This document shows, piece after piece, positions 8,417-17,312 of a stretch of 64,000 bases of DNA. The DNA lies in assembly GCF_002849715.1 (NCBI RefSeq), contig NZ_CP018865.1, positions 124,001 to 188,000 on the forward strand, given 5' to 3'. The position numbers and the translations under genes are program-made. How positions within the stretch are numbered: position 1 is the stretch's first letter; the number at the start of each line of letters is the position of its first letter. The notes beneath the pieces were generated by a model. That model made no database searches. It was not told the origin of the DNA and was given only the letters and a program-made list of their open reading frames with translations. The DNA comes from Arthrobacter crystallopoietes (GTDB lineage: Bacteria; Actinomycetota; Actinomycetes; Actinomycetales; Micrococcaceae).

Positions 8417-9679
8417 ATGACTACACTTGTTCCTGCACAAATTGCCAGCGAGGTTGATCTGTCCAAGCGGCCCTATCGTTGGCTTGTTCTCGTGCTTTGC
8501 TGGCTTGCCTTCACCATGACCTCCGTCGATCGTTCGACTTGGGGTCCGGCGTCAATCTTTATCGGAGAAGACCTGGGCGTGCCTTTGGCAAGTCTGGGTC
8601 TTTTCGCCACCTTCTACTACATTGGGTACGTTGTTTCGAATGCCGGCAGCGGATTCCTCACGGACAAGGTCGGCGGTCGTCTTCTCATTGCGGTCTCCCT
8701 CGTGGGTGCCGGCGCCTCGATGATGTTCTTCGGGTCGACGACCTCGGCTGCCATCGGGATGGGCGTCCAGGCGCTCATCGGACTCTTCGCCGGAGCTGAA
8801 TATGCCGCTGGCATCAAGTTGATTTCCAGCTGGTTCCGTCCCGAGGAACTCGGCAAGGCCATGGGTATCTACACTTCAGCGACATCACTCGGCGTCGTCG
8901 TGGCCAACACGGCCGTTCCCTACCTGATCGAGCATTACTCCTGGCACGCTTCCTACTTGCTTTTCGGAGGCATTTCCATCGTGGCGGGCGTGGTTTGCTA
9001 CGCCATCCTCAGGCCCGGCCCGATCGTGACCAGAAAGACCCGCACTGCGGGGGGCCGGTCCGCCCTTCGGGAGCTGACAAGCAACAAGAACCTCCTTCTC
9101 CTGGCCCTGGCCGGATTTGGCGGCTTCTGGGGAACCTATGGCTTCATCACCTGGTCCAACGCCCTCATGATCAAAGGGCACGGCATAGACCCGGCGGTTG
9201 CCGGAGGCATTGTGGCGATCTACGCAGCCCTCGGCGTGCTGGGCAAGCCCCTCATCGGCTGGATTGCCGATAAGTTCAACGGCGCACGCAGGATCCCTGC
9301 AATGGTCGTCCTGGGCTGCTTCTCCATCATGCTCGTCGTCTTCGGCTTGCTGGACAACGCCCTGGCCTTTTTCATTGCCGCCCCGTTGCTGGGGCTGGGA
9401 GCCTACTGTTATCTGCCGCTCATCGTTGCCCTCGTGCCCCGGCTCGTCAGCAGCAATGTCGTCGGAAGCGCCGCCGGAATGACCAACGCGATGTGGCAAA
9501 TCGGCAGCGTTCTGGTTCCCTTGGCGGTAGGAGCGGTCTTCGCCGCCACCGACAATTCCTTCATGGCCGCCCTGATCACACTTGCCGCCGGTCCTTTCCT
9601 GGGCATGATCATCATGTACTTCGTGAACGAGCGCCCCGACGATGTTGAAATCGCTGTGAAAGCGGAAGGAAAAGCCTAG
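8417..9679 (+). CDS. MFS transporter (aromatic-acid type)
   Basis: A 420-residue major facilitator protein with about 12 hydrophobic segments. The segment between TM2 and TM3 has the family motif (GFLTDKVGGR) and the N-terminal half has SVDRSTWGPAS. ATG at 8417 is preceded by AAGGAA; a longer frame starting at 8336 has no ribosome-binding site. Position next to the double IclR regulator and a shared operator suggest it imports the substrate of the cluster 1 oxygenase, as aromatic-acid/H+ symporters do. Substrate is inferred. Confidence 0.9.
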   Translation: MTTLVPAQIASEVDLSKRPYRWLVLVLCWLAFTMTSVDRSTWGPASIFIGEDLGVPLASLGLFATFYYIGYVVSNAGSGFLTDKVGGRLLIAVSLVGAGASMMFFGSTTSAAIGMGVQALIGLFAGAEYAAGIKLISSWFRPEELGKAMGIYTSATSLGVVVANTAVPYLIEHYSWHASYLLFGGISIVAGVVCYAILRPGPIVTRKTRTAGGRSALRELTSNKNLLLLALAGFGGFWGTYGFITWSNALMIKGHGIDPAVAGGIVAIYAALGVLGKPLIGWIADKFNGARRIPAMVVLGCFSIMLVVFGLLDNALAFFIAAPLLGLGAYCYLPLIVALVPRLVSSNVVGSAAGMTNAMWQIGSVLVPLAVGAVFAATDNSFMAALITLAAGPFLGMIIMYFVNERPDDVEIAVKAEGKA

Positions 9680-9777
9680 AACACACAAAGGCTGGCGCAC
9701 CCCTTATCCACTCGACCAGCTCGGCCATGAGCCACAGCCTCGCGGAGGGCCACCGCGCGCATTGGTTTTGAGATGCC

Positions 9778-9818
9778 GTCCTTGCCCCTGCGCCTCGACG
9801 ATCGGCAGGGGCAAGGAC
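9778..9818 (+). terminator. Hairpin downstream of the MFS gene
   Basis: Perfect 14-bp arms GTCCTTGCCCCTGC (9778-9791) and GCAGGGGCAAGGAC (9805-9818) around a 13-base loop, 98 bases after the MFS stop. There is no U-tract, so it may act as a processing or Rho-related stop. Confidence 0.45.
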
Positions 9819-10740
9819 GGTGGCTGATGTGCGGGCCTAGGGGCGAACTGAGGTGGATGTCCCCGCCTTCCGGATTTTTGGGGAAGGGCGAAGCCAACCC
9901 CGAAGGCCCTCGTGTGGCGGGACCGGAATCGTAAGGCGGCCGGTCGACGGGGTTGATTCGGCGATGTTAACCAGATGATCCAGCACCACGCATCGCTCGG
10001 AGACCGTGGAACCATTAAGGGGTTGTCAATCTGATCCGACGACCATTTTTACCTTCGAATCATCGCATTGCCAACTCCTTCCTCGGGGTAGGAGAAAAGC
10101 CCGCCCATCGACCGTTTCATCCCGCCCAAGCCGGAGGCGTTGCCGCCCTAGCGCGGGCACAATCGGGAGCGGATCAACGCGGTGGCCGAAGTGAATCCAG
10201 CTCCAGATGCCGGTGACACGTGTTGGCGCCACCGAAATTTGCCCACTGGCGGCCATCTGGAATTATGGCTTTCGCCGCACATGGCCATGTGAACTGTCCG
10301 CTGGTGGCCGTGCCGAAAAATCCCGGTGCGAGGGCTCGCTGGACTTGAGCAGCACAGTGTGACGCTTGCTGGGCCATGGAAGCTGGCTCCTCGTCCGATG
10401 ATGCCGGGCTCAGTGCCGGGGATGGTCACAGTCGGCCGAAGCCTGCTGGTGTTAGACAGGCCGCTGGCGGTTTCGTCTCATGGGCAGCCATTTGGGCGGA
10501 GCACCTTCCAAGAGTCAGCTCCGGAGTCTCAAGGGCGCCCTCCGGTGTGTCGCCTATGCCCCACTCGGGGCCGCTACTGACTGGCCCTGCGCACCGTGAC
10601 GGCCGCAGCTTGGCAGTTCTGCATGCCACCAACAGACCCCGAAAGCCCGATCTGGTTGGTGCAGATCGCCCCGTGAGTCCCCTGTTGACTGATCCTTGCC
10701 TTGAGGGTCACCCGTGCGGAGCGCAACTGGCTCGACCAAA
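9819..10740. other. No supported gene; possible IS remnants
   Basis: No intact gene is seen. Short open stretches on both strands have no ribosome-binding sites or motifs. Around 10205-10310 the text repeats GGCGGCCA/GTGGCC-like blocks spaced by tens of bases, recalling the multiple terminal sites of IS21-type elements, but there is no transposase nearby. It separates clusters 1 and 2. Confidence 0.4.
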
Positions 10741-10755
10741 AAGGGACATTTTCCG

Positions 10756-10783
10756 TTGTTCTCTGTCTAGCAGAGACTATATC
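10756..10783 (+). promoter_or_regulatory. Promoter and palindromic operator of the importer operon
   Basis: The palindrome CTCTG-TCTAG-CAGAG (10761-10775) lies between a weak -35 (TTGTTC, 10756-10761) and a -10 (TATATC, 10778-10783). An almost identical palindrome precedes the -10 of the dioxygenase operon at 17262-17276. This points to one regulator, probably the IclR protein of 21895-22746, controlling both. The regulator assignment is inference. Confidence 0.6.
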
Positions 10784-10849
10784 TGGACAGCAGTGAAGTG
10801 ATGTGTTTCACTTACACGAACACGCCACTCACGTGAATGAGGAGAACGC

Positions 10850-11857
10850 ATGTCAACAACAATTGGCCGCCCGCTGGGTCGCCGAGGATTCCTGAAACTA
10901 TCGGCTGCGGCGGGAGGCGTGGTCTGGTTGGGCTCGTCTTTGACAGCCTGCGGGCAAAGCGAGGCCGGCGGCACCGGTGGCTATTCCGGCGATGCCGCCA
11001 TTACTGGCCTGGCGAGCCTAATCCATTCCGCTCCCTTCTTCATCGCCCAGGCCGAGGGCTACTACGAGGAAGAGGGGCTGGCGCTTGAACACATTCAGTT
11101 CCCGGGCGGCCTGGACACCGTGCGCGGCATCGAGTCCGGAATCGGCCTGGGTACATCCTCGACCATCCCGGTGTTCATCGCCGCCGAAAAGGGCATGGAC
11201 GTCAGGATTTTCGGAAACGTCTACACCGCGGCCTCCGTGGATTTCATCGCCCTGCCGGACTCCGAGGTGAACTCCATCGAGGATGTGCGGGGCAAAAAGA
11301 TCGCGGTCAGCACTCCCGGCTCGAATTCCTCCTACTTCGCCGAGCGGACCCTGCGCGAAGCCGGGTTGGAACCGGGCAAGGATGTCGAACTCGTCAGTGT
11401 CGGATCGGCCAGTGATTCATGGACAGTGGTCTCCCAGGGCGTCGTCGACGTCGCGTGGACCGCCTCGCCGTTGTCGGAAAAGATCGCCGACGAGAACGGC
11501 GGGAAGGTTATCTGGCGCTCCCGGGACTACGTCAGTGACTGGTCCGACACCTGTCTGGTAGCCACCGGCGCCTTTACCGATGAGAACACCGAGGCGCTTG
11601 TGGGTTGGGGCCGCTCACTGAAGAAGGCCATGGACCTCATCGCGAATGACTTGGACAAGGCGGCCGAGGTGTATGCCAAAGCCATCGGCTACAAACCCGA
11701 AGTCGGACTCGCGGCGCTGAAGAACTCCCAGAACTACTTCAGCCTTGAGCTGACAGACGCCCAGCTTGCCGCCGTCGTGGATGCCGGCAAGGAACAGGGC
11801 CAGATAACCAAGGAGCCTGATATGGACGCCATCGTGATGCGGGAGTTCCTCGCATGA
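10850..11857 (+). CDS. ABC importer substrate-binding lipoprotein (NitT/TauT type)
   Basis: A 335-residue NMT1/SsuA-like binding protein. The N-terminus has a twin-arginine-like GRRGFLK, a hydrophobic stretch and a lipobox LTAC, so it is exported, possibly by Tat, and lipid-anchored. The mature part begins its ligand domain at ITGLASLIHSAPFFIAQAEG, typical of binding proteins for sulfonates, nitrate and aromatic acids. It is first in a four-gene importer operon and overlaps the ATPase gene by 4 bases. In this setting the ligand is probably an aromatic carboxylate such as phthalate; that is inference. Confidence 0.9.
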   Translation: MSTTIGRPLGRRGFLKLSAAAGGVVWLGSSLTACGQSEAGGTGGYSGDAAITGLASLIHSAPFFIAQAEGYYEEEGLALEHIQFPGGLDTVRGIESGIGLGTSSTIPVFIAAEKGMDVRIFGNVYTAASVDFIALPDSEVNSIEDVRGKKIAVSTPGSNSSYFAERTLREAGLEPGKDVELVSVGSASDSWTVVSQGVVDVAWTASPLSEKIADENGGKVIWRSRDYVSDWSDTCLVATGAFTDENTEALVGWGRSLKKAMDLIANDLDKAAEVYAKAIGYKPEVGLAALKNSQNYFSLELTDAQLAAVVDAGKEQGQITKEPDMDAIVMREFLA

Positions 11858-12681
11858 GCCACATTCCTGCCATGCCTTCGGCGACCCAAGAGCACGATGT
11901 CATTTTCGAGAACATCGGCATGACCTTCCAGACCGCAACCGGCGCCACCCAGGCGGTTGCCAATGTCACCGGCGCCATCCCGGAACACAAGTTCGTTTCG
12001 GTGATCGGCCCCAGCGGCTGCGGCAAGAGCACGCTGCTGGACATGGTCGGCGGTCTTCTCCAGCCCACCCAAGGTTCGGTCAGCATCGACGGTGAGGCGG
12101 TCACCGGCCCACGACGTGATACAGCGATGGTCTTCCAGGAGGATTCGACGCTGCACTGGCGCAGCGTGCTGGATAACGTCGCCTTCGGCCTGGAAGTCAA
12201 GGGCGTCTCCAAGGCCGAGCGTCACGAACGGGCCCGCAAAATGATCGAGCTCGTAGGCCTGCGCCAGTTCGAGGATCACCGGCCCGGGCAGCTCTCCGGC
12301 GGCATGAAGCAGCGCGTGGCCATTGCCCGGGCGCTGGCCATGGAACCGCGGGTGCTGCTCATGGACGAACCCTTCGGCGCCTTGGACCAGCAGACCCGCC
12401 AGTTCATCGGCCGCGAACTGCTGCGCATCTGGGAGAAGACCCGCAACCGGGTCCTGTTTATCACCCATGACATCCAGGAAGCCGTCTACCTTTCCGATGA
12501 AGTATGGGTCATGTCTGCCAGACCCTCGGTAGTCAAAGAGGTGGTCAAGATCGACCTGCCCCGTCCGCGGCCGGAGGGCACCCACGCGCTGCCCCGGTTC
12601 CGGGAACTGGAGGACCACCTGTGGGCGCTGGTCAAGGTGGAAGCAGAAAAAACCCTTGGGCCAGGAGCGCAGTTGGCGTGA
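11854..12681 (+). CDS. ABC importer ATPase (NitT/TauT type)
   Basis: A 275-residue ATP-binding subunit with Walker A GPSGCGKST, Q-loop FQEDSTLHW, signature LSGGMKQR, Walker B VLLMDEPFGALD and switch FITHDIQEA. It powers the importer formed with the two permeases downstream. The start overlaps the binding-protein stop (ATGA), and its own stop overlaps the GTG start of the next gene, so the genes are translationally coupled. Confidence 0.95.
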   Translation: MSHIPAMPSATQEHDVIFENIGMTFQTATGATQAVANVTGAIPEHKFVSVIGPSGCGKSTLLDMVGGLLQPTQGSVSIDGEAVTGPRRDTAMVFQEDSTLHWRSVLDNVAFGLEVKGVSKAERHERARKMIELVGLRQFEDHRPGQLSGGMKQRVAIARALAMEPRVLLMDEPFGALDQQTRQFIGRELLRIWEKTRNRVLFITHDIQEAVYLSDEVWVMSARPSVVKEVVKIDLPRPRPEGTHALPRFRELEDHLWALVKVEAEKTLGPGAQLA

Positions 12682-13487
12682 GCGTTGCAAAGACTCTGCC
12701 ACGAAACCGGCCACTGCAAAGACGCCAGCCTGATCCGTTACGACGCCGCGCCGCGGCCGTCCGCTGGGCGATCGTCATCGGCCTGGTCGTCGTCCTCGAG
12801 GCGACCACCAGAACGGGCATGATTGACCGCACCCTGATGGTGCCGCCGTCCGAGATACTGATCCGGCTCGCATCGATCGTCCTGACCGAACAGTTCGGTG
12901 TGGACGCCGCCCGCACCATCACCACGATCCTGACCGCATTCAGTATCGGCATGGTGCTGGGTATCCCGCTGGGTGTCTTCCTGTGGAGGGTTCCTGCTGC
13001 CGGGCGCATCTTGGAACCCTTCATCGTCACCGGTTATGCGATGCCGACCCTGCTGTTCTACCCGGTGCTGCTGGCGGTTATGGGACTGAACGCCGGACCC
13101 ATCATCCTCATCGCCGCCAGCATGTCGTTGGTGCCGATAGCATTGACGACCATGGTCGCGCTGAACTCGATCAAGCCGATCCTGCATAAACTGGCGAACT
13201 CGGTGAACGCGTCACCAACGCAGTACTACCTGAAGGTCCTGTTGCCCGCCGCGACCCCGCTTGTCTTCCCCGGCGTCAAACTCGGCTTCATCTATGCCGT
13301 GATCGGCACCATCGCCATGGAATTCATCCTCGCAGCGCAGGGCATCGGCTTCCGCGCAGGCTTCTACTACCGCGAGCTGAACACCGCCGATATGTGGGCG
13401 TACATTGCCGTCGTCGTCGTGCTCAGTGTGCTTGTGAACAGCATCCTTACCCGGCTGGAGAAGCGGATCAGAAGGGACATGCTTTGA
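12678..13487 (+). CDS. ABC importer permease 1
   Basis: A 269-residue inner-membrane permease of the BPD_transp_1 family, with about six membrane helices and the EAA-loop region around SVNASPTQYYLKVLLPAATP. GTG at 12678 is chosen because it overlaps the ATPase stop (GTGA) and a longer upstream frame lies inside the ATPase gene. It pairs with the following permease as a heterodimeric channel. Confidence 0.92.
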   Translation: MSVAKTLPRNRPLQRRQPDPLRRRAAAVRWAIVIGLVVVLEATTRTGMIDRTLMVPPSEILIRLASIVLTEQFGVDAARTITTILTAFSIGMVLGIPLGVFLWRVPAAGRILEPFIVTGYAMPTLLFYPVLLAVMGLNAGPIILIAASMSLVPIALTTMVALNSIKPILHKLANSVNASPTQYYLKVLLPAATPLVFPGVKLGFIYAVIGTIAMEFILAAQGIGFRAGFYYRELNTADMWAYIAVVVVLSVLVNSILTRLEKRIRRDML

Positions 13488-14284
13488 GAACCACCGTTAC
13501 ACTTCCCTCATTTCCCCGTACCACGGGCGCGTCGCGGACCAAAAGTTCCGCCGCTGTCACGGACAACCTCTGGCGTGCGGCGGTCATGGTGGCGCTGCTC
13601 GCCGTCTGGGCAGCGCTGTCCGCAATGTCGGACCTGGTCGCCTCGCCGGCGGCGTCCTTCACCGCCTTGGTGGACCTCTTCGCCGACGGATCCATCTACC
13701 GGCACCTGAATGCCACGCTGCAGGCAGTGGCCATCGGGTTCCTTATCGCCGCGGCCGTCGGATTCCCGCTGGGATATGCGATCGGACGAAGCAAGTTCCT
13801 GGGCGCAGTCTTCGATCCAATCGTTGCGGGTGCATTCGCGATACCCCGCGTCATCTTCTTCCCGATCCTGCTGCAGATCTTCGGGGTGGGGGTAGGCGCC
13901 CAGTCGGCCATGGCAGCCCTGGCAGCAGTGTTCCCGATCATGGTCTCGACCACTGCAGGGGTGCGGGCCATCAACCCCCTCCTGCCAAAACTCGCACGGT
14001 CGCTGAGCCTGTCACCCCTGCAGACGGTGGCCAAAATCTACGTGCCGGCCATGGCGCCGTCGCTGATGGTCGGCATCCGAATCGGCTTCAGCATCGCCTT
14101 CATCAACGTCATCATCGCCGAGTTCTTCGCCGCGCGCGCGGGCCTGGGGTTGCTGACCCTGCGTGCCTACGGCCAACTGGATCTCCCGGCAATGTACGGC
14201 ATCATCGTGCTGCTCGCACTGATTGCGTTGGTCGGCAACCTGGTTCTCTGGGCCGCCGAGCGCAGGCTAAGCCGCAACGCCTGA
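13484..14284 (+). CDS. ABC importer permease 2
   Basis: A 266-residue permease of the same family. The EAA loop is visible as SLSLSPLQTVAKIYVPAMAPSL (read near residues 165-190). TTG at 13484 overlaps the previous stop (TTGA) and is preceded by GAAGGGA, so I use it; there is no better start before the first membrane segment. It completes the four-component importer. Confidence 0.88.
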   Translation: MRTTVTLPSFPRTTGASRTKSSAAVTDNLWRAAVMVALLAVWAALSAMSDLVASPAASFTALVDLFADGSIYRHLNATLQAVAIGFLIAAAVGFPLGYAIGRSKFLGAVFDPIVAGAFAIPRVIFFPILLQIFGVGVGAQSAMAALAAVFPIMVSTTAGVRAINPLLPKLARSLSLSPLQTVAKIYVPAMAPSLMVGIRIGFSIAFINVIIAEFFAARAGLGLLTLRAYGQLDLPAMYGIIVLLALIALVGNLVLWAAERRLSRNA

Positions 14285-14338
14285 ACCCTTAACACCTGAA
14301 ACCTTCCATGACATTGCCACAGTGAGGACACCCCACCC

Positions 14339-14998
14339 ATGTCTACCAACGCTGCGGTCGACGAATATGAGCGACTGCGAACCGAATTCAAAAACAAAGG
14401 CCTCGGCGGCCGCACGGGCTTCGGCGAGAGGCCGGCCCTGCTGGTTGTTGACCTGATCCGGGGCTTCACAGATACACGCTCCCCGCTGGCCGGAGAACTG
14501 GACGGCCAGTTGGAGGCCACCCGGCAGCTGCTGGCCTCGGCCCGGAACGCCAACGCGCCAGTGATCTTCTCCACGGTCGCCTACGATGCCGATCTACAGG
14601 AAGCCGGCAAATGGATTCGCAAGATTCCCTCCAACAGCTGGCTGGTGGAAGGGAGCGAATGGGTCGAACTGGACGAACGGCTGGGCCGCCGGGACGACGA
14701 AATGCTGCTCGTCAAGAAGTACGCCTCCTGCTTCTTCGGAACCGATCTGGCCGCACGCCTCATCTCCAAGGGAGTGGACACCCTGATCATCGTCGGGTGC
14801 ACCACCAGCGGCTGCATCCGCGCCACCGCAGTCGATTCCTGCTCCTACGGCTTCCACACCGTCGTCGTTGAGGAAGGCGTCGGGGACCGGGCGGAACTGC
14901 CCCACCTCGCCAGCCTCTTCGACATCGACAACAAATACGGCGACGTCGTGGGACTGAGGGAGGCCGCCGCCTATCTGGACCGTATCGGTAACCAATGA
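14339..14998 (+). CDS. Isochorismatase-like amidohydrolase
   Basis: A 219-residue cysteine hydrolase of the isochorismatase / N-carbamoylsarcosine amidase family. The catalytic triad is visible: Asp in LLVVDLIRG, Lys in LVKKYAS, and the nucleophilic Cys in [17 protein letters not shown]. The TTSGC context is like carbamoylsarcosine amidase and maleamate amidase rather than true isochorismatase. Family members cleave small amides. Its place between the importer and a dioxygenase operon suggests removal of an amide from an imported aromatic, such as phthalamate to phthalate; this is inference. Confidence 0.85.
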   Translation: MSTNAAVDEYERLRTEFKNKGLGGRTGFGERPALLVVDLIRGFTDTRSPLAGELDGQLEATRQLLASARNANAPVIFSTVAYDADLQEAGKWIRKIPSNSWLVEGSEWVELDERLGRRDDEMLLVKKYASCFFGTDLAARLISKGVDTLIIVGCTTSGCIRATAVDSCSYGFHTVVVEEGVGDRAELPHLASLFDIDNKYGDVVGLREAAAYLDRIGNQ

Positions 14999-15066
14999 CA
15001 GCGTGCCCGTTGATCTGGGGGAGACCAGAGCCGGGAACCGGCGTCCAGTCACGCGGGGTCTAGACC

Positions 15067-16278
15067 ATGACTCCAAGTGCTCCCGCCAGGTGGAAAGGGG
15101 ACCCGTCTGCCGGTTCCGACAGGGCACTCAGCGCTGTAGCGAACGTCTTGTTCTCCTACTCCCTCGGCACCCTATCGGTTGTCGTCCCGCTGCTGGCGGT
15201 GCGGATAGGCTACAGCGCCAGCCAGATCGGGCTGCTGGTGGCTGTGGCTGCCGTCGCGCAGATAGCGACCCGCCTTTGCATGGGGGCGCTCGTGCGTGCC
15301 TGCGCGGACAAGTGGTTCCTCCTCATGGCGGCAGTCATGATTGCTGGATCCTGTGCACTGATCACGTTGTCGGACGCCCTACTGATCTTTACCTTGGCGC
15401 AACTGGTGCAGGGCATGGCGCGGGCCCTGTTCTGGACCAGCAGCCAAACTCACGCCGTGCGGACTTCCTTATCGCCGGTTCAAGGATTGCGGAACGTCAA
15501 TTTGGCCGCTGGTGTCGGCGCATTGATCGGCCCGGCGGCAGCAGGGTACTTCTGGGAGACCTCCACTGAGCTGCCGTTGCTCGTGGGTGCTGCCACGGGT
15601 TCGCTGGCTGTCATTCCGCTGCTGCTGATCATCAGATTTCCTCCATTCGCCGCCAAAAACTCTGCGGTGCGCGGGAAGGGGAAACGGCTGTGGCGGCAAC
15701 CGGGCGTCGAGACGGCCTGCTGGATGAACGCCGCCGCAGGAGGCTGGAAGAGTCTGCTGGACTCCTACGTGCCCCTCGTGCTTTCCCTCGCCGGTCAACC
15801 CGCCGCAGTCATCGGAATCCTCATATCGGTAGCCAACGCCACCGTACTGGCGGGCAGTGCCGCCAGTGGCTGGGTGCGCGCGAAGGGGATCAGGGCCTCC
15901 TTGAGCATGGGAGTGCTCGCGGCAGGACTGGGCTTGGCGGCAGCGGGGTTCTTTGCCGGCTGGGCAGTAGCCGCGGCTGCCGCCCTTGCCCTCTCCGGCA
16001 TCGGCGCCGGGATCCTGCAGACCGTTGGTCCAGCCATTGCTGCGGAAACTGTCCATCCGGAAGAACGCGGGGACGCTCTTGCGGTCACGGGCACCTTCCG
16101 GGCCTCGGCACTGTTCCTCGTGCCGGTTGGCATGGCCGGACTGGTCACGGTTGTTCCCGCGACCCCAGCCTTACTCGCGGCGGGCCTGCTCCTTGCCGCC
16201 CCGGCCGCTGCAGTATGGCGGCAGGGCACACGCGGCACCGAGGACGGGGCGGCGGATGCGGCTCCCGTTCCCCACTGA
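15067..16278 (+). CDS. MFS transporter
   Basis: A 403-residue major facilitator protein with about 12 hydrophobic helices and very Ala/Gly-rich C-terminal helices. It lies between the amidohydrolase and the aldo/keto reductase. No strong Shine-Dalgarno precedes ATG 15067. It could import an alternative substrate or export an intermediate; the sequence does not tell which. Confidence 0.85.
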   Translation: MTPSAPARWKGDPSAGSDRALSAVANVLFSYSLGTLSVVVPLLAVRIGYSASQIGLLVAVAAVAQIATRLCMGALVRACADKWFLLMAAVMIAGSCALITLSDALLIFTLAQLVQGMARALFWTSSQTHAVRTSLSPVQGLRNVNLAAGVGALIGPAAAGYFWETSTELPLLVGAATGSLAVIPLLLIIRFPPFAAKNSAVRGKGKRLWRQPGVETACWMNAAAGGWKSLLDSYVPLVLSLAGQPAAVIGILISVANATVLAGSAASGWVRAKGIRASLSMGVLAAGLGLAAAGFFAGWAVAAAAALALSGIGAGILQTVGPAIAAETVHPEERGDALAVTGTFRASALFLVPVGMAGLVTVVPATPALLAAGLLLAAPAAAVWRQGTRGTEDGAADAAPVPH

Positions 16279-16303
16279 ACGCACACCACGGAAGGACCCT
16301 GTA

Positions 16304-17170
16304 ATGACCTTTGAAAACCTGCCGATCACCCAGGCGGTGGCAGTCCCCAGATTGGAGCTCCTGCACGGACACAGCGTTCCGCGGCTCGGACTCGGCACCT
16401 GGCCGCTCCTGGATGACGAGTGCGAAACGGCCGTCCGTTACGCCGTCCGTGCCGGCTACAGGCTTTTTGACACCGCCTTCCAGTACCGCAACGAGAAAGC
16501 CGTCGGACGGGGCGTTCGGACAGCCGGCGTTCCCCGAGAAGATTTGTTCATTGCCAGCAAATTCAACAAGGAATCGCACAGTGTCGACGGCGTGCAACGC
16601 GCGTACGACGAGAGCCTGGGCCGCATGGGCCTTGACTACCTTGACATGTTCATGTGCCACTGGCCTGTACCGGCCCAGGGTAAATACGTCGAAGCGTGGA
16701 AAGGCCTAGTCAAACTGCTGGAGGAAGGCCGCGTCAAAGCGATTGGTGTCTCCAATTTCAAACCCGGCCATCTGGCCGCGATCATCGAGGCCACCGGCGT
16801 GGTTCCGGATGTCAACCAGATCCAGCTGAGTCCGGATCTGGCCCGGCTACACCCCCGGGACGTTCATCGGGAGCTGGGCATCCTGACCGAGGCATGGAGC
16901 CCTATCGGGCGTGCGTCGGGTCTGCGCGAGAACCCGGTGGTGCTCGCGATCGCGGAACGGCTGGGGAAGACCCCATCCCAAGTCTTGCTGCGCTGGCACG
17001 TGCAGCAGGACCTGGTCCCCATTCCCCAGGCCGCGAAACCGGTCTGGCTGGAGGAAAACATTTCGGTGTTCGACTTCGAGCTGACCCCTGCCGACATGGA
17101 AGCGCTGGCCGTCCTAGACAGGGGAGAAGCGGCCGCACGCGACTCGGACTCGCCCGAAAACGGCCACTAA
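16304..17170 (+). CDS. Aldo/keto reductase, candidate dihydrodiol dehydrogenase
   Basis: A 288-residue AKR. ATG 16304 follows GAAGGA and gives the normal family N-terminus (SVPRLGLGTWPLLDDE); a longer frame from 15986 lies inside the MFS gene. The catalytic tetrad is visible: Asp in FDTAFQYRN with its Tyr, Lys in IASKFNK and His in MCHWPVP. The NADP-binding end shows the expected helix near IPQAAKPVWLEENISVFDF. Directly upstream of a ring-hydroxylating dioxygenase, it may oxidise the cis-dihydrodiol; this role is inferred from context. Confidence 0.88.
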   Translation: MTFENLPITQAVAVPRLELLHGHSVPRLGLGTWPLLDDECETAVRYAVRAGYRLFDTAFQYRNEKAVGRGVRTAGVPREDLFIASKFNKESHSVDGVQRAYDESLGRMGLDYLDMFMCHWPVPAQGKYVEAWKGLVKLLEEGRVKAIGVSNFKPGHLAAIIEATGVVPDVNQIQLSPDLARLHPRDVHRELGILTEAWSPIGRASGLRENPVVLAIAERLGKTPSQVLLRWHVQQDLVPIPQAAKPVWLEENISVFDFELTPADMEALAVLDRGEAAARDSDSPENGH

Positions 17171-17261
17171 TTCGTGCAGGGCGCCCTCTCCAAGGTCGGG
17201 AACCGCCCGAGGGGTTGACGAGAGTCACTATTTACGACATTCTCTTCTCTAAAGAACTACT

Positions 17262-17283
17262 CTCTGTCTTGCAGAGATATACA
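17262..17283 (+). promoter_or_regulatory. Promoter and palindromic operator of the dioxygenase operon
   Basis: CTCTG-TCTTG-CAGAG at 17262-17276, then -10 TATACA at 17278-17283. It differs by one loop base from the palindrome at 10761-10775 and has nearly the same offset to the -10 (16 versus 17 bases). A clear AAGGAG ribosome-binding site follows before ATG 17313. Confidence 0.6.
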
Positions 17284-17312
17284 AGATCCACCGACCAAGG
17301 AGATCCATCCCA

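Noticed and set aside
10205-10310. Possible IS21-type terminal repeats
   Set aside because: Similar blocks are short and irregular, and no istA/istB remains are seen nearby; too weak to annotate as an element.
10376-10801. 141-codon plus-strand frame before the importer promoter
   Set aside because: Runs through the promoter and operator at 10756-10783, with no motif or ribosome-binding site.
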